A stretch of DNA of 6,806 bases, taken from positions 1 through 6,806 of the forward strand of contig CANKMK010000030.1 of the NCBI GenBank assembly GCA_947483025.1, given 5' to 3'. Made by a program: the position numbers and the translations under genes. This DNA comes from Chloroflexota bacterium. GTDB taxonomy: Bacteria > Chloroflexota > Limnocylindria > Limnocylindrales > Limnocylindraceae. A model generated the notes under the pieces. It made no database searches. It was not told the origin of the DNA and worked only from the letters and a program-made list of their open reading frames with translations. Shown piece after piece: positions 1-6,246 of the stretch (position 1 is its first letter; the number at the start of each line of letters is the position of its first letter).

Positions 1-36
1 GCAACAATCATGCCGCTATGGTGCCACGCCGCAGGG

Positions 37-747
37 CTATTTGAGAGGGGCGTTGAGGGTGTAGACCCCTCCACTGCGGTCGGTGACCGTGATGGAGACT
101 TCACCTTCACGGTTGAGCGTTGCCTTGCCCGTGCTCCCTGCGTCGTCGTTCAAGGCGAGGCTGCCGTACGCCCGAACGGTCGTCCCCCGGAAAGAGGGGG
201 CGAGCTCCGTGGTAACCGTTCCCCGCGCCTCACCGCGCCAGGCGAGGAGTGTCGCGCCGCGTCCCCGCGCCGTTTCAAACGAGAACTGCGACGGAGCCGC
301 CATGCCGAGTCCGCGTAGTCCGACGGTTGTGCCAAGGATGCGTTCGTTGCCAACGAAGCGCCCGATGCCGTCAACCTCTGCGGTGATCTCGGCGGCAAGA
401 TCGCCGCGCGCACCAACCGACTTCACGGTGATGACCGATGACGTCTCTCGATCTTTTTCGGTTGCACTGCGCTCGCTCGAGAAGCTCGGCTGTCGATACC
501 CACGCCCGTAACTGGTCGATGCCGCAACGGCGTAATAGGCGAAGCAGACGAGTGCGGCGGCAGGGGTTGGACCGCCTGGTCGCCGTACTGCGAGCAGCTG
601 CTGCAGTGGCTCCAGGATCACGGTCTTGGCGGCGCGACGGGCGAGATACTGCAAGAAGGTCGTGCCCTCCGTCTCATAGTCGGCGCGGGCATCGGCACTC
701 GGCTGGAATGGGGTGCGCGTCAGACGTTCGTTCAATCGTTCTTTCAC
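37..747 (-). CDS. Hypothetical protein with one probable membrane segment and a strand-rich C-terminal part
   Basis: I do not recognise this 236-residue protein. Residues 1-60 are charged and probably helical. One hydrophobic stretch at about residues 62-78 (around LVCFAYYAVAA) could be a single membrane-spanning segment. It lies too far from the N-terminus for a classical signal peptide, so a bitopic protein with a short cytoplasmic N-terminal part is likely. Residues 80-105 are polar and linker-like. Residues 105-236 alternate hydrophobic and polar residues with many Gly and Thr (for example ITVKSVG, GEVSITVTD, GVYTLNAPL), suggesting a beta-rich domain of unknown role. The start is GTG; the nearby ATG at 753-755 is in another frame and soon meets a stop. 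A TAGGAT hexamer lies 6 nt before the GTG. An overlapping AGGA with 7-nt spacing could instead be a weak ribosome-binding site. The gene diverges from the transporter. That it is a real gene is fairly sure; its function is unknown. Confidence 0.72.
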   Translation of the reverse strand: MKERLNERLTRTPFQPSADARADYETEGTTFLQYLARRAAKTVILEPLQQLLAVRRPGGPTPAAALVCFAYYAVAASTSYGRGYRQPSFSSERSATEKDRETSSVITVKSVGARGDLAAEITAEVDGIGRFVGNERILGTTVGLRGLGMAAPSQFSFETARGRGATLLAWRGEARGTVTTELAPSFRGTTVRAYGSLALNDDAGSTGKATLNREGEVSITVTDRSGGVYTLNAPLK

Positions 748-753
748 TCACCC

Positions 754-759
754 ATCCTA
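754..759 (-). promoter_or_regulatory. Candidate -10 element for the leftward hypothetical gene (possible leaderless start)
   Basis: On the minus strand the hexamer reads TAGGAT and is followed by GGGTGA and then the GTG start. It matches the TAnnnT core of a sigma-70-type -10 box. Transcription would begin at or within a base or two of the start codon. No convincing -35 box is seen 16-18 nt upstream. The same bases overlap a weak Shine-Dalgarno-like AGGA, so a short-leader reading remains possible. Confidence 0.35.
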
Positions 760-782
760 CGCCCTTCTCGTTCTGCTGCCGC

Positions 783-788
783 TACACT
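783..788 (+). promoter_or_regulatory. Candidate -10 element for the transporter-nuclease pair (possible leaderless start)
   Basis: TACACT stands exactly 7 nt before the ATG at 796, with CCTGCAG between. This matches TAnnnT and would place the transcription start on the A of the ATG. There is no purine-rich Shine-Dalgarno sequence in the 15 bases before the start codon, which supports a leaderless message. No good -35 box is visible. The element lies 23 bp from the oppositely directed candidate -10 at 754-759, so the two divergent promoters would share their upstream DNA. Confidence 0.42.
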
Positions 789-795
789 CCTGCAG

Positions 796-1737
796 ATGTC
801 CACCCGCGTTGTCTCCCGTGCTGCCACCGCCGATCTTGCGATCGCCGCCGCACTCTGGGGCGGCATGTATGTGGTCTCCGCCGAGACCTTCGCCGCGATC
901 CCGCCCGCGACACTCGGCTTCCTTCGCCTCGCGATCGGCGTTGCCGCCCTGGCCACCTTCGCCGCCCTTCGCAGTGAGTCACTCGGTTGGGCGAAGGCCC
1001 CGAAGGGTGCCGTGCTGCGTGCCGGAGTCGCGGTGGCTGCCTCGATCCTTCTGCAGTTCGCTGGCACTGCACTGACATCTGCGGTGGAAGGCTCCGTTGT
1101 CACCATGGCAACGCCAGTCTTCGTCTTGATCTTCGGCCGCCTTCTCGAGGGGATTCGCGTGCCGCGCCAGGCGTGGCTCGGTATTGCCCTTGCTGCCATT
1201 GGCGTCGCCGTGCTGGCGCTGCGGAGCAGCGGTGCTGAAGGTTTGGTCGCCGACGCCAGTGCGAGCCGACTGCTCGGCATTGCGATGCTGATCGGTGGCG
1301 GTGCTGCGTGGGCGCTCTTCTCGAGTCTCGGACGACCGATCGTTGCCGCTGTTGGCGCGCGCAACGCCGTCACCTTAAGTGCTGGACTGGCGATTCCCAT
1401 GATGCTCCCGTTCGTTGTGGCGGAGCTTGCGATCGGCGGTATTGATCTGGCAGCTGCCACGACGCCAAGCACGCTGCTTGCCGTGCTCTATCTCGGCGTT
1501 GGGGCCACGTCGATCGGCTGGAGCTGCTGGTATCGCGGCTACGCCGCGGCACCGCCACGACTCGCCGCTGGCGTGCTCTTCCTGCAGCCGCTGGTGGCGG
1601 CGGCGCTCGGCGTTGGTTTGCTCAACGAGGCACTCGATTCTGGGCTGGCCCTTGGCGCACTCTTCCTCCTCGGCGGTGTGGCGATGATCTCCTTCGAACG
1701 TGCGAGCGGCACAAAGCGACGCCGCGTGCGATCGTAG
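796..1737 (+). CDS. EamA/DMT-superfamily transporter
   Basis: An integral membrane protein of 313 residues, the usual length for the ten-helix drug/metabolite transporter superfamily. It has two homologous EamA halves. The first covers about residues 12-140 and ends with the family's P-x-hydrophobic pattern (ATPVFVLIFGRLLEG, then a helix at 127-142). The second covers about 158-300 and contains FLQPLVAAALGVGLLNEAL followed by a last helix ending near residue 300. An Arg-rich tail (TKRRRVRS) follows and probably faces the cytoplasm. Members export or take up amino acids, nucleotides, sugars or drugs, and the substrate cannot be read from the sequence. The start at ATG 796 keeps the first helix intact and lies 7 nt after a -10-like hexamer; no Shine-Dalgarno is present. 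The nuclease gene follows after 5 bp on the same strand, so the two are probably co-transcribed. Confidence 0.93.
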   Translation: MSTRVVSRAATADLAIAAALWGGMYVVSAETFAAIPPATLGFLRLAIGVAALATFAALRSESLGWAKAPKGAVLRAGVAVAASILLQFAGTALTSAVEGSVVTMATPVFVLIFGRLLEGIRVPRQAWLGIALAAIGVAVLALRSSGAEGLVADASASRLLGIAMLIGGGAAWALFSSLGRPIVAAVGARNAVTLSAGLAIPMMLPFVVAELAIGGIDLAAATTPSTLLAVLYLGVGATSIGWSCWYRGYAAAPPRLAAGVLFLQPLVAAALGVGLLNEALDSGLALGALFLLGGVAMISFERASGTKRRRVRS

Positions 1738-1742
1738 GGGGA

Positions 1743-3755
1743 ATGGACGACCTTCGACGCTATCGCGCCACCCCGCCCCCAATCACGGGGGTCGCCGCAA
1801 TCACCACCGCCGACAACGGCGAAGTCCGCAACCCTGACCCAACCGATCGCGCCGCCTGGCGCGAGTGGGTCTCGGCATCAAAAACGCGCAACTGGCTGCG
1901 CCGCGATCCGCTCCTTGATTGGCTCGAAGTGCACGGCACGAGCAAGGGCTTCGCCAAAGATGTGGGCGCCGATGCCGATCCACCGAGCCCCTACGATCTG
2001 CGCGAGCTGCTCTTTGCGCAAGGGAATCGCTTTGAAGAGCGCATGTTCGAAATCCTCGAGCCGAAGGTCGCATCACACCGCAAGATCTCCGACGGCTGGC
2101 AGGCGACGCGCACGTTGGCCGCTGCAGAAGCGACATTCGCCGCGATGCGCGAAGGGGTTGAACTGATCGAACAGGCGGTGGTGCGCAATCCGGAAGACCG
2201 CACCTACGGCGCGATCGACCTGCTCGTTCGCAGCGATGCCCTTGAGCGGCTGATCCCTGGCGTGATTGACCCGAGCGAGGCGGCCGTATCGGCACCAGCC
2301 CTTGCGCCAGAGGGCGTCGAGGCGCCGCCGTGGCACTACGTGGTGGTCGACGTGAAGTTCTCGACACTCGATCTCTCGGTGAGCGGATACGCCGGCAGTT
2401 CGCACCGGCACTATGCCGGCCAGGTGCTTGTCTACACCGCCGCCATTGCACGCTTGCAGGGCTACTGCCCGGCGGAGGCGTACCTGCTTGGCCGCACCTG
2501 GATGAGCAGCAAGGGGCGGGGGAGCGGTGCACTGGAGCGACTCGCCCGGGTGCCCGTTGAGCGCGAGAGCACACGCGACGATGAGATCCCACTCACCGTT
2601 GAGGTCGGCCGCGCGCTGGAGTGGATTCGCACGGTACGCCGTGACGGCGCCGCTTGGGATGCCCTGCCACGACCAACGCGACCAGAGCTCTACCCGAACA
2701 TGAACGCCGATCAAGACCAGCCCTGGAGCGAGGCGAAGCGCAAGATCGCTCGCGAGATCGGCGAGCTCACCTACCTTCCAGGCGTTGGGCCAGACCTACG
2801 CGACGCTGCAATTGCCGCCGGCATCAAGCGCCGCGACGAGCCAGGCCTCTCTCCTGATCGACTCGGCGTGACGGGCGATGCGCGACCACGACGACTCGCC
2901 GCCGTGCTTGCAGCCAATGCGGTTTCTGAATCATCCCCCGCCAATGCGAAGGTGCTCCCGGAGCGCATTGAGCTTCGTGATGATGCGCACTGGCGCACCC
3001 CAGCGCGCATCGAGTTCCATGTGGACTTCGAGAATTCGGGAAACCTGAACGATGACTTCACGAAGTTGCCGAGCGTTGGCGGGGCGTCGTGCATCTTTCA
3101 GATCGGCTGCCTTGTCTCTGTAGATGGCCGCGAACCAACGGCGGCGGAGATTGCCGCCGCCACGGCAGCTGGTGCCAGCGTGGGGGAGCGACTCTTCACG
3201 CCACGCGCCGAAGATGCATCGTGGTTCCCCGCATTCGGGCAGTGGAGTGGCGATCGGCTGAACGCCGAATCAGAGCGCGCCGTACTCGAAGCCTGGGTCG
3301 CATTCATGGATGCTTGGCGTCAATCGCTTGAACTCCCCTGGGGCGCGACGCGCATTGTGCACTGGTCGCCTGCGGAGCGAAACCTGCTCTTCACCGCCGC
3401 CGACTCCGCCGCCGGGCGTCACCCAACGTGGTCGCTCCCCGACGAGATCGGCTGGTTCGATGCGTTCGATGAACTCGTCTACAAGGTGCCAGTCAGCGTA
3501 CGCGGCGCCTACGGCTTCGGCCTGAAAGACATCGCCAAGGCGATGCGCGCCGAGGGGCTCATCGATGTCTCATGGGGTGATGGTCCGGCTGACGGCATGG
3601 GTGCGATGGCTGCGGCATACACCGCGGATGCTCGCGCCGCCGCCGAAGGGAAGCGCCTCGCCGACTACGACTACTTCCGTTCTGGCACCGAATACAACGC
3701 CGCCGATTGCCGGTCAATGTCACTCGTGCTCGCCTGGTTGCGCGCGAACCGGTAA
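1743..3755 (+). CDS. TM0106-type RecB-like nuclease with a C-terminal DnaQ/RNase H-like exonuclease domain
   Basis: Predicted DNA nuclease of 670 residues with two separate active sites. The PD-(D/E)XK (RecB/Cas4-like) domain covers about residues 38-255. It shows GNRFEER (94-100), D159 in GAIDLLV, D203-x-K205 in VVDVKFS, and the RecB/Cas4-type GQxxxY motif (226-231). A short helix-hairpin-helix-like stretch follows (LTYLPGVGPDLRDAAIAAGI, 342-361). The exonuclease fold covers about 420-668, with D428-F-E430, H540 and E545 in VHWSPAERNLL, GFGLKDIAKAM (591-601) and D655 in YNAADC. This order is that of the TM0106 family of RecB-like nucleases. Some relatives add a helicase domain; this one does not. 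All expected metal ligands are present, so both sites should be active. ATG 1743 is the first possible start, because no common start codon follows for about 50 codons. The AGGGGGA before it abuts the ATG, too close for a normal ribosome-binding site, so translation may be coupled to the transporter. Biological role uncertain: DNA repair or defence. Confidence 0.85.
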   Translation: MDDLRRYRATPPPITGVAAITTADNGEVRNPDPTDRAAWREWVSASKTRNWLRRDPLLDWLEVHGTSKGFAKDVGADADPPSPYDLRELLFAQGNRFEERMFEILEPKVASHRKISDGWQATRTLAAAEATFAAMREGVELIEQAVVRNPEDRTYGAIDLLVRSDALERLIPGVIDPSEAAVSAPALAPEGVEAPPWHYVVVDVKFSTLDLSVSGYAGSSHRHYAGQVLVYTAAIARLQGYCPAEAYLLGRTWMSSKGRGSGALERLARVPVERESTRDDEIPLTVEVGRALEWIRTVRRDGAAWDALPRPTRPELYPNMNADQDQPWSEAKRKIAREIGELTYLPGVGPDLRDAAIAAGIKRRDEPGLSPDRLGVTGDARPRRLAAVLAANAVSESSPANAKVLPERIELRDDAHWRTPARIEFHVDFENSGNLNDDFTKLPSVGGASCIFQIGCLVSVDGREPTAAEIAAATAAGASVGERLFTPRAEDASWFPAFGQWSGDRLNAESERAVLEAWVAFMDAWRQSLELPWGATRIVHWSPAERNLLFTAADSAAGRHPTWSLPDEIGWFDAFDELVYKVPVSVRGAYGFGLKDIAKAMRAEGLIDVSWGDGPADGMGAMAAAYTADARAAAEGKRLADYDYFRSGTEYNAADCRSMSLVLAWLRANR

Positions 3756-3766
3756 GGCGCAGCGCC
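3756..3766. terminator. Weak candidate bidirectional hairpin between convergent genes
   Basis: GGCGCAGCGCC is a perfect inverted repeat around a central A. It can form a four-base-pair stem with a three-base loop immediately after the nuclease stop codon. It fills most of the 18-bp gap between two convergent genes, where a shared terminator would be expected. There is no T-run on either strand, so it is not a canonical intrinsic terminator. The short stem is easily produced by chance in GC-rich DNA. Confidence 0.2.
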
Positions 3767-3773
3767 GAAGGTA

Positions 3774-5174
3774 TCAGCGACGGCGGTAGCGCCTCGCGAC
3801 CACTGAGTACAGCGGGAGTTTCAGAAGTAGGCTCGAGATCGGGCGTGCCTCGCGGCCGTTCGACCCTTCAACGGCGAGGAGGCGATCGGCGGCGTCCCCC
3901 TCTACGTGTCGCGGGTCGCAGTAGGCGACATCAATCTCAACTTCCCCGGGGATAGGTGTACCGAGGCGGTCGGAGAGATCGCTGGGAAGCGGCTCTTCGA
4001 AGTAGTCGGTGCGAATCTCCTCCTCCATCTGCCAGCGTGGGTTACGGAAGAGCACAGCGCGCCAGGCGTCGGCCACGGCTGCGGTAACAGTGCCGTCCTT
4101 CGGCTGCGGGTTGGCGGAGAGGTCTTGCCCGCGCGACCATCGTGCCGCCTGATGCAGCAGGGTGTACTCGTCAAGTTCGAGATAGGCGCCAAGATCGTCG
4201 GCGGGGGAGGCGTCGCCAAAGATCGCGCGGATCCCTGGCGCAAAGGCCTCCTTCATGTCGAGGTCGATGCCGCGCACGGTGCGATGCAGGTAGACCTGTT
4301 GATAGAGGAACTGCCGCGCGCCGAGGAATGACTCGAGTGCACCAACCGCCGGTTCGTACAACGTGAGGCCGCGCGCGCCAATGAAGCTGTAGTGGCGGAG
4401 GCGCTCTACATCCACCGCTGCAATGCGCACGCCGGTCATGTATGCATCGCGTCGAACATAGTCGAGGTTGTCGACGGTGAATACGCCCGAGAGGAGCGGC
4501 TGCATGATGCGCACCCAGGTGGGGATCGCTGGGTCTTCCAGTGGCGGCTTGGAGATCAAGAAGCTGACCCAGCGTGGATCAATCGACTCTGTTTTCTCGA
4601 AGGCATCGCGAGCGGCGGAGTCGCCGGGTGCTCGACGCAGCTTGGTAATGATCGGTGCAAGTTCGCGCTCAATGATCAGCGCAGAGAGATCCTCATGGGC
4701 AAGGCGCTTCCCCTTCGGTCGACGCGGATCGGCCGGAGCGGGGAAGGCTTCCAACACCGCGTGGTCGAAGAAGTGCGCGAAGGGTCCGTGGCCAACGTCA
4801 TGCAGCAGGCCTGCAACACGCAACGTTTCAACAACGAGCCCTTCACTTGGAGGTGTTTCACCGTCGCTGGTTAGGCGAGTGGCGAGTGACGGATAGAGGT
4901 GTCGCGCCCAGAGCCCCGCCTCATGCATAACGCCGAGGCCGTGCGCAAAGCGGCTGTGTTCAGCGGTGGGGAAGACCCAGCGGGCGCTCTGCAACTGGCT
5001 GATGCGGCGCAGGCGCTGCAGCCAGGGGCTGTCGAGCAGATCCTCTTCGGCCGCCTCCTCTTGGGCGTGGCCAGTGGCCGCGGCCCCCTCGGGGGTGAGG
5101 CGCTTGGTGAGCTCGATATAGCCGTGGATCGGGTCACTGATCAGGTTGACCGCCTTGAACTGCTCCGCGTCCAT
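3774..5174 (-). CDS. HD-domain phosphohydrolase, dNTP triphosphohydrolase-like (SAMHD1/COG1078 type)
   Basis: A cytoplasmic metal-dependent phosphohydrolase of 466 residues. The family signature DPIHGYIEL opens the protein (14-22). LQRLRRISQLQ (52-62) leads into HSRFAHGLGVMHEAG (73-87). The metal and catalytic residues correspond to those of SAMHD1: H73, the H125-D126 pair in LLHDVGHGPFAH, H129 and H134, an AHED motif (159-162), and the late aspartate D235 in VDNLDYVRRDAYMTG. The catalytic core is therefore complete. Characterised relatives convert dNTPs to deoxynucleosides and triphosphate; the substrate here is inferred. One oddity is an Ala/Glu-rich insertion at about residues 25-45 between the first two conserved blocks. 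The start ATG lies 2 bp after the stop of the WYL regulator gene and has no Shine-Dalgarno, so translation is probably coupled to it. The 3' end converges on the nuclease gene. Function as an HD hydrolase is sure; the exact substrate is not. Confidence 0.9.
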   Translation of the reverse strand: MDAEQFKAVNLISDPIHGYIELTKRLTPEGAAATGHAQEEAAEEDLLDSPWLQRLRRISQLQSARWVFPTAEHSRFAHGLGVMHEAGLWARHLYPSLATRLTSDGETPPSEGLVVETLRVAGLLHDVGHGPFAHFFDHAVLEAFPAPADPRRPKGKRLAHEDLSALIIERELAPIITKLRRAPGDSAARDAFEKTESIDPRWVSFLISKPPLEDPAIPTWVRIMQPLLSGVFTVDNLDYVRRDAYMTGVRIAAVDVERLRHYSFIGARGLTLYEPAVGALESFLGARQFLYQQVYLHRTVRGIDLDMKEAFAPGIRAIFGDASPADDLGAYLELDEYTLLHQAARWSRGQDLSANPQPKDGTVTAAVADAWRAVLFRNPRWQMEEEIRTDYFEEPLPSDLSDRLGTPIPGEVEIDVAYCDPRHVEGDAADRLLAVEGSNGREARPISSLLLKLPLYSVVARRYRRR

Positions 5175-5176
5175 GG

Positions 5177-6199
5177 CTACGCGTTCGGCTTCGCGGTTGT
5201 GCCATAGCGCGCAGCGGCGGCACTATGCGTGCGCGCCATGTCGTCGCGCAGCGCGTCGGGGCGAAGCACTTCGGCGCCTTCACCCCAGGTCAGTACCCAT
5301 GAGCGAATCTCGAGGAGCCCAGAGACGCGCGCTCGCCAGATCAGCGAACCATCGGGCTGCTCTTCGATCGTTTGCGATGGATGCCAGCGCGTCTCTTTTG
5401 CGCGGGCGGCCGACTCTTTGCTGAATCGAATCACGATCTCTTCGAGCGGCTGGTCAGCAACGATGTCCCACGCTGAGGCGAGGGTGCGCTCCAGCTCGAC
5501 CTCTTTTGGCAACTCGAACGTTGCGGTGGTAACGCGCACGTTGCTGATGCGATCAACGCGGAACGTTCGGAGTGCGTTGCGCGTCTCATCGTGACCAATC
5601 AGGTAGGTGGTGTGTGTGGCCGCCGATGGCTCCATCAGATACGGATGGACGCGCGCTCGTCGGCTGCTCCCTGGATTGCTCCAGGCGGCGGCGTAGTCAA
5701 ACTCCACAACGCGACCGGTGACCCAGGCGGTGGTCAAGAGGCGGAGTCGATCACGTGCCTCGCCGTCGGTCGTGAGTTGACTGAGCTGCGTCACGGTTCG
5801 CTCCACCGCGCTGCGTAGCGGATTCTCGAGCAGGCTACCGAGCTTCATCAGCGCCGCACCAAGTTCTGGGTCGTAGCCGGTCGAGAACTTTGCAAGGAGT
5901 CGCGCTGCAAGCACAACGGAGATCGCTTCGTCTTTACTGAAGCGCAGCTCCGGCAGGAGTCCCTCTTGCGACACGCCCCAACGGCCGAGGTTGTTCCACA
6001 CCGGAACGCCGACGCTCGCTTCGAGCGCCTGCAGGTCGCGGTAGGCGGTGCGACGGCTGACGCCGAGCTTCTTGGCGAGGTCCTCGGGTCGGATCCCCGC
6101 CTCGCCGGCGGCCTCCACATAGCGCAGGGTGCGCAGGAGTCGGGCGCTCCGGTCGCTCTTCTGGAAGTCGGTGTCGCCCTCAGGCGGGTGGCTGCTCAT
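5177..6199 (-). CDS. WYL-domain transcriptional regulator with N-terminal winged helix-turn-helix (YafY/DeoR-like)
   Basis: DNA-binding regulator of 340 residues, the usual length for this family. A winged helix-turn-helix covers about residues 17-78, with recognition helix SRRTAYRDLQALE (48-60) and a wing containing GVPVWNN. A helical linker follows (88-150). The WYL sensor domain covers about 152-230: VVEFDYAAA, RVHPYLMEP, the WYL position read as TYL (198-200), and the conserved RTFRVDRI (211-218). A WCX-type C-terminal domain covers about 253-332. WYL domains bind small ligands or nucleic acids, and relatives control DNA-damage and phage-defence genes as well as metabolism. The ligand here is unknown. 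The ATG at 6197-6199 lies 7 nt after a CACAAT hexamer, with no Shine-Dalgarno at normal spacing. The HD phosphohydrolase gene starts 2 bp after the stop codon, so it is the most likely target, along with the regulator's own promoter. Confidence 0.92.
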   Translation of the reverse strand: MSSHPPEGDTDFQKSDRSARLLRTLRYVEAAGEAGIRPEDLAKKLGVSRRTAYRDLQALEASVGVPVWNNLGRWGVSQEGLLPELRFSKDEAISVVLAARLLAKFSTGYDPELGAALMKLGSLLENPLRSAVERTVTQLSQLTTDGEARDRLRLLTTAWVTGRVVEFDYAAAWSNPGSSRRARVHPYLMEPSAATHTTYLIGHDETRNALRTFRVDRISNVRVTTATFELPKEVELERTLASAWDIVADQPLEEIVIRFSKESAARAKETRWHPSQTIEEQPDGSLIWRARVSGLLEIRSWVLTWGEGAEVLRPDALRDDMARTHSAAAARYGTTAKPNA

Positions 6200-6206
6200 G
6201 GCTCAG

Positions 6207-6212
6207 ATTGTG
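6207..6212 (-). promoter_or_regulatory. Candidate extended -10 element for the WYL regulator and HD phosphohydrolase
   Basis: On the minus strand this reads CACAAT, preceded by TGG (an extended -10 TGn) and followed by CTGAGCC and then the ATG. The 7-nt spacing equals that of the candidate -10 before the transporter and again suggests a leaderless message. No -35 consensus is visible 16-18 nt upstream; that position is close to an imperfect palindrome. Confidence 0.38.
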
Positions 6213-6219
6213 CCACTCC

Positions 6220-6241
6220 ACCCCTAGTTCGGAGTACCCCT
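6220..6241. promoter_or_regulatory. Candidate operator: paired ACCCCT sites and an imperfect palindrome
   Basis: ACCCCT occurs at 6220-6225 and 6236-6241, in the same orientation and 16 bp apart. The second copy overlaps GGAGTACCCC (6231-6240), which is palindromic except for one base pair. This places dyad and repeated DNA over the -15 to -35 part of the candidate regulator promoter. A WYL regulator that controls itself would be expected to bind here. This is inferred from position only. Confidence 0.25.
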
Positions 6242-6246
6242 CAGAT

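Noticed and set aside
1..36. Terminator for the leftward hypothetical gene
   Set aside because: I found no stem longer than three or four pairs and no T-run on the minus strand in these 36 bases.
438..1075. Plus-strand open frames crossing from the hypothetical gene into the transporter
   Set aside because: Arg/Ser/Pro-rich translations with no domain. They run across the divergent promoter gap and are out of frame with the transporter.
744..1472. Long minus-strand open frame of 242 codons opposite the transporter
   Set aside because: It is rich in Ala, Arg, Ser and Pro and mirrors the GC-rich codons of the transporter. The plus-strand frame has clear EamA structure, and the mirror has no recognisable domain.
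1736..1742. AGGGGGA as a ribosome-binding site for the nuclease
   Set aside because: It directly abuts the ATG with no spacer. Normal Shine-Dalgarno spacing is about 5-9 bases, and no later common start codon fits for about 50 codons.
1801..2592. Minus-strand open frame of 263 codons opposite the nuclease
   Set aside because: Its composition is dominated by Arg, Ala, Ser and Pro with no motif. It lies wholly opposite the PD-(D/E)XK domain, whose catalytic motifs are intact on the plus strand.
3906..4874. Plus-strand open frames of 141 and 160 codons opposite the HD phosphohydrolase
   Set aside because: They are antisense shadows. The minus-strand protein has all family motifs across the same bases, and no promoter or ribosome-binding site precedes the plus-strand frames.
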